Below are positions 6,161 to 6,967 of a DNA stretch of 6,967 nucleotides, piece after piece. Origin of the DNA: Defluviitaleaceae bacterium (lineage in GTDB: Bacteria > Bacillota > Clostridia > Lachnospirales > WRAX01); assembly GCA_009784355.1 (NCBI GenBank), contig WRBU01000061.1, forward strand, positions 1-6,967, read 5' to 3'. The translations under genes were made by a program, and so were the position numbers. The notes beneath the pieces were generated by a model. It did not search any database. It saw only the letters and a list, made by a program, of their open reading frames with translations, and was not told the DNA's origin. Positions within the stretch are counted from its first letter, which is position 1. Each line of letters begins with the position of its first letter.

Positions 6161-6967
6161 TTAATACAATATTCCAACAAATACGATTAATATACCCACA
6201 AAAGCGACCATGGATGCCACAATCGTTTTAAAGCTAAAATCTAATTTGCTCAGCTTTTTAAGCAGCTTGTTCCCTTTGACCACATATAGATAAAACGGTA
6301 TTCCTATTGCAAAAGTACCCAAAAGCCACAGTGCTTTCTCATAATAGGCCCAGCCCGTTAAAAGCGTTTCTGGCACAGAAATGCCAACACCATTGCTAAA
6401 CATAAAGTTTACCAACTGCGGACCAAAAACACCGCCCGCAAGGCATAGCAAGCCCCAAAAGAAGGTGGGGGCAACACGCCATTTGCTTGGCTTAAATTCT
6501 TCGCCTTTGTTGCCTGCGTCTTTGCCAAACAGCATAGACCCGTATTTAATAAAGCTAACAACAGTACCAAATGCCATTATCCTATGCATCCATACCATTA
6601 CTTCGCTTACATTTGCGCCCATATAATATTTTGAAATAGAGCCGAAGAAAAATGGTGCTCCCATAATGCCCAAAACAGCGAATAGCATCGCAATACCTAC
6701 AAGCGGCATACGTTTTAAAACACCTCTAATTTTGTACACATTCATTGTTCCGTAAGATTTGCGGATAATGCCTGCCGTCAAAAACAGAGTGGATTTGAAA
6801 ACAGCATGGGCAACAATGTGGTACAAGGCACCAATCATAGCATATTCCCCACCATGGGAAAGACCAACCAAAATCAAACCGCATTGCGAAACCGTGTGCC
6901 AAGCCAATACAATTTTACCATCGCTGGATGCCATTGCCATTATTGCACCCGTAATGGATGTGGCAAC
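6161..6967 (-). CDS. Proton-conducting antiporter-like membrane subunit (NuoL/NuoM/MrpD/HyfB superfamily), C-terminal part
   Basis: The frame is open to the window edge, so the N-terminal part and start codon lie outside; 268 residues are visible. In this superfamily such subunits move protons or sodium within respiratory complex I, Mrp antiporters or membrane-bound hydrogenases. Family motifs (fragment numbering) are SSDGKIVLAWHTVSQCG (14-30), corresponding to the conserved D-K-x-x-L-A-x-x-T-x-S-Q segment; YHIVAHAVFKSTLFLTAG (49-66), with His50, His54 and Lys58 of the broken-helix region; and GIMGAPFFFGSISKYYM (100-116), matching the G-x-P-x-x-x-F-x-x-K segment. About seven hydrophobic segments are present. 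It is followed by a strong terminator and is probably the last gene of its operon. Without the N-terminal half or the neighbouring subunits, Nuo, Mrp and Ech/Hyf assignments cannot be told apart, so no symbol is given. Confidence 0.88.
   Translation of the reverse strand, partial: VATSITGAIMAMASSDGKIVLAWHTVSQCGLILVGLSHGGEYAMIGALYHIVAHAVFKSTLFLTAGIIRKSYGTMNVYKIRGVLKRMPLVGIAMLFAVLGIMGAPFFFGSISKYYMGANVSEVMVWMHRIMAFGTVVSFIKYGSMLFGKDAGNKGEEFKPSKWRVAPTFFWGLLCLAGGVFGPQLVNFMFSNGVGISVPETLLTGWAYYEKALWLLGTFAIGIPFYLYVVKGNKLLKKLSKLDFSFKTIVASMVAFVGILIVFVGILY

Noticed and set aside
6138..6200. A promoter for the MATE gene in the last codons of the antiporter gene (for example TTGTAT, 17 bases, TAAATC on the minus strand)
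   Set aside because: Both boxes match consensus at only about half the positions, no better than chance in AT-rich DNA.
1..6967. CRISPR array, insertion sequence, tRNA, riboswitch or defence system
   Set aside because: I looked for repeated units, terminal inverted repeats, transposase-like or nuclease-like frames and tRNA-like folds and saw none; gaps between genes are all under 140 bases.

Overview
The window looks like chromosomal DNA of a low-to-moderate GC anaerobic Firmicute, most likely a clostridial lineage. This is inferred from strong AGGAGG-type ribosome sites, the compact iscR-iscS-iscU order without iscA, hscBA or fdx, a MepA-like MATE transporter, and a chemoreceptor with a long run of HAMP-like units. 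The species cannot be named from the sequence.

Layout: positions 1-124 are a homopolymer-dominated tract that looks like a damaged contig end, although a real slippage-prone promoter region cannot be excluded. A complete methyl-accepting chemotaxis protein (139-2433, +) follows. It converges on the iron-sulfur operon, and a hairpin able to terminate transcription both ways (2484-2517) separates them. On the minus strand, iscR (4178-4624), iscS (2975-4174) and iscU (2522-2962) form a tight operon with gaps of 3 and 12 bases. A recognisable promoter lies at 4651-4688. Upstream on the same strand is a MATE-family exporter (4698-6086, TTG start). A strong intrinsic terminator (6103-6137) separates it from the 3' part of a proton-pumping antiporter-like membrane subunit (6161-6967, cut by the window edge).

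How the genes work together: IscS takes sulfur from cysteine, IscU is the scaffold on which clusters are built, and IscR is the cluster-sensing regulator that probably controls its own operon. The chemoreceptor, the exporter and the antiporter subunit have no evident functional link to it. All genes belong to known families and I found no undescribed system. The points most worth a second look are the start site of the MATE gene, which sits directly behind a terminator, the poly-HAMP chemoreceptor, and the odd first 124 bases.
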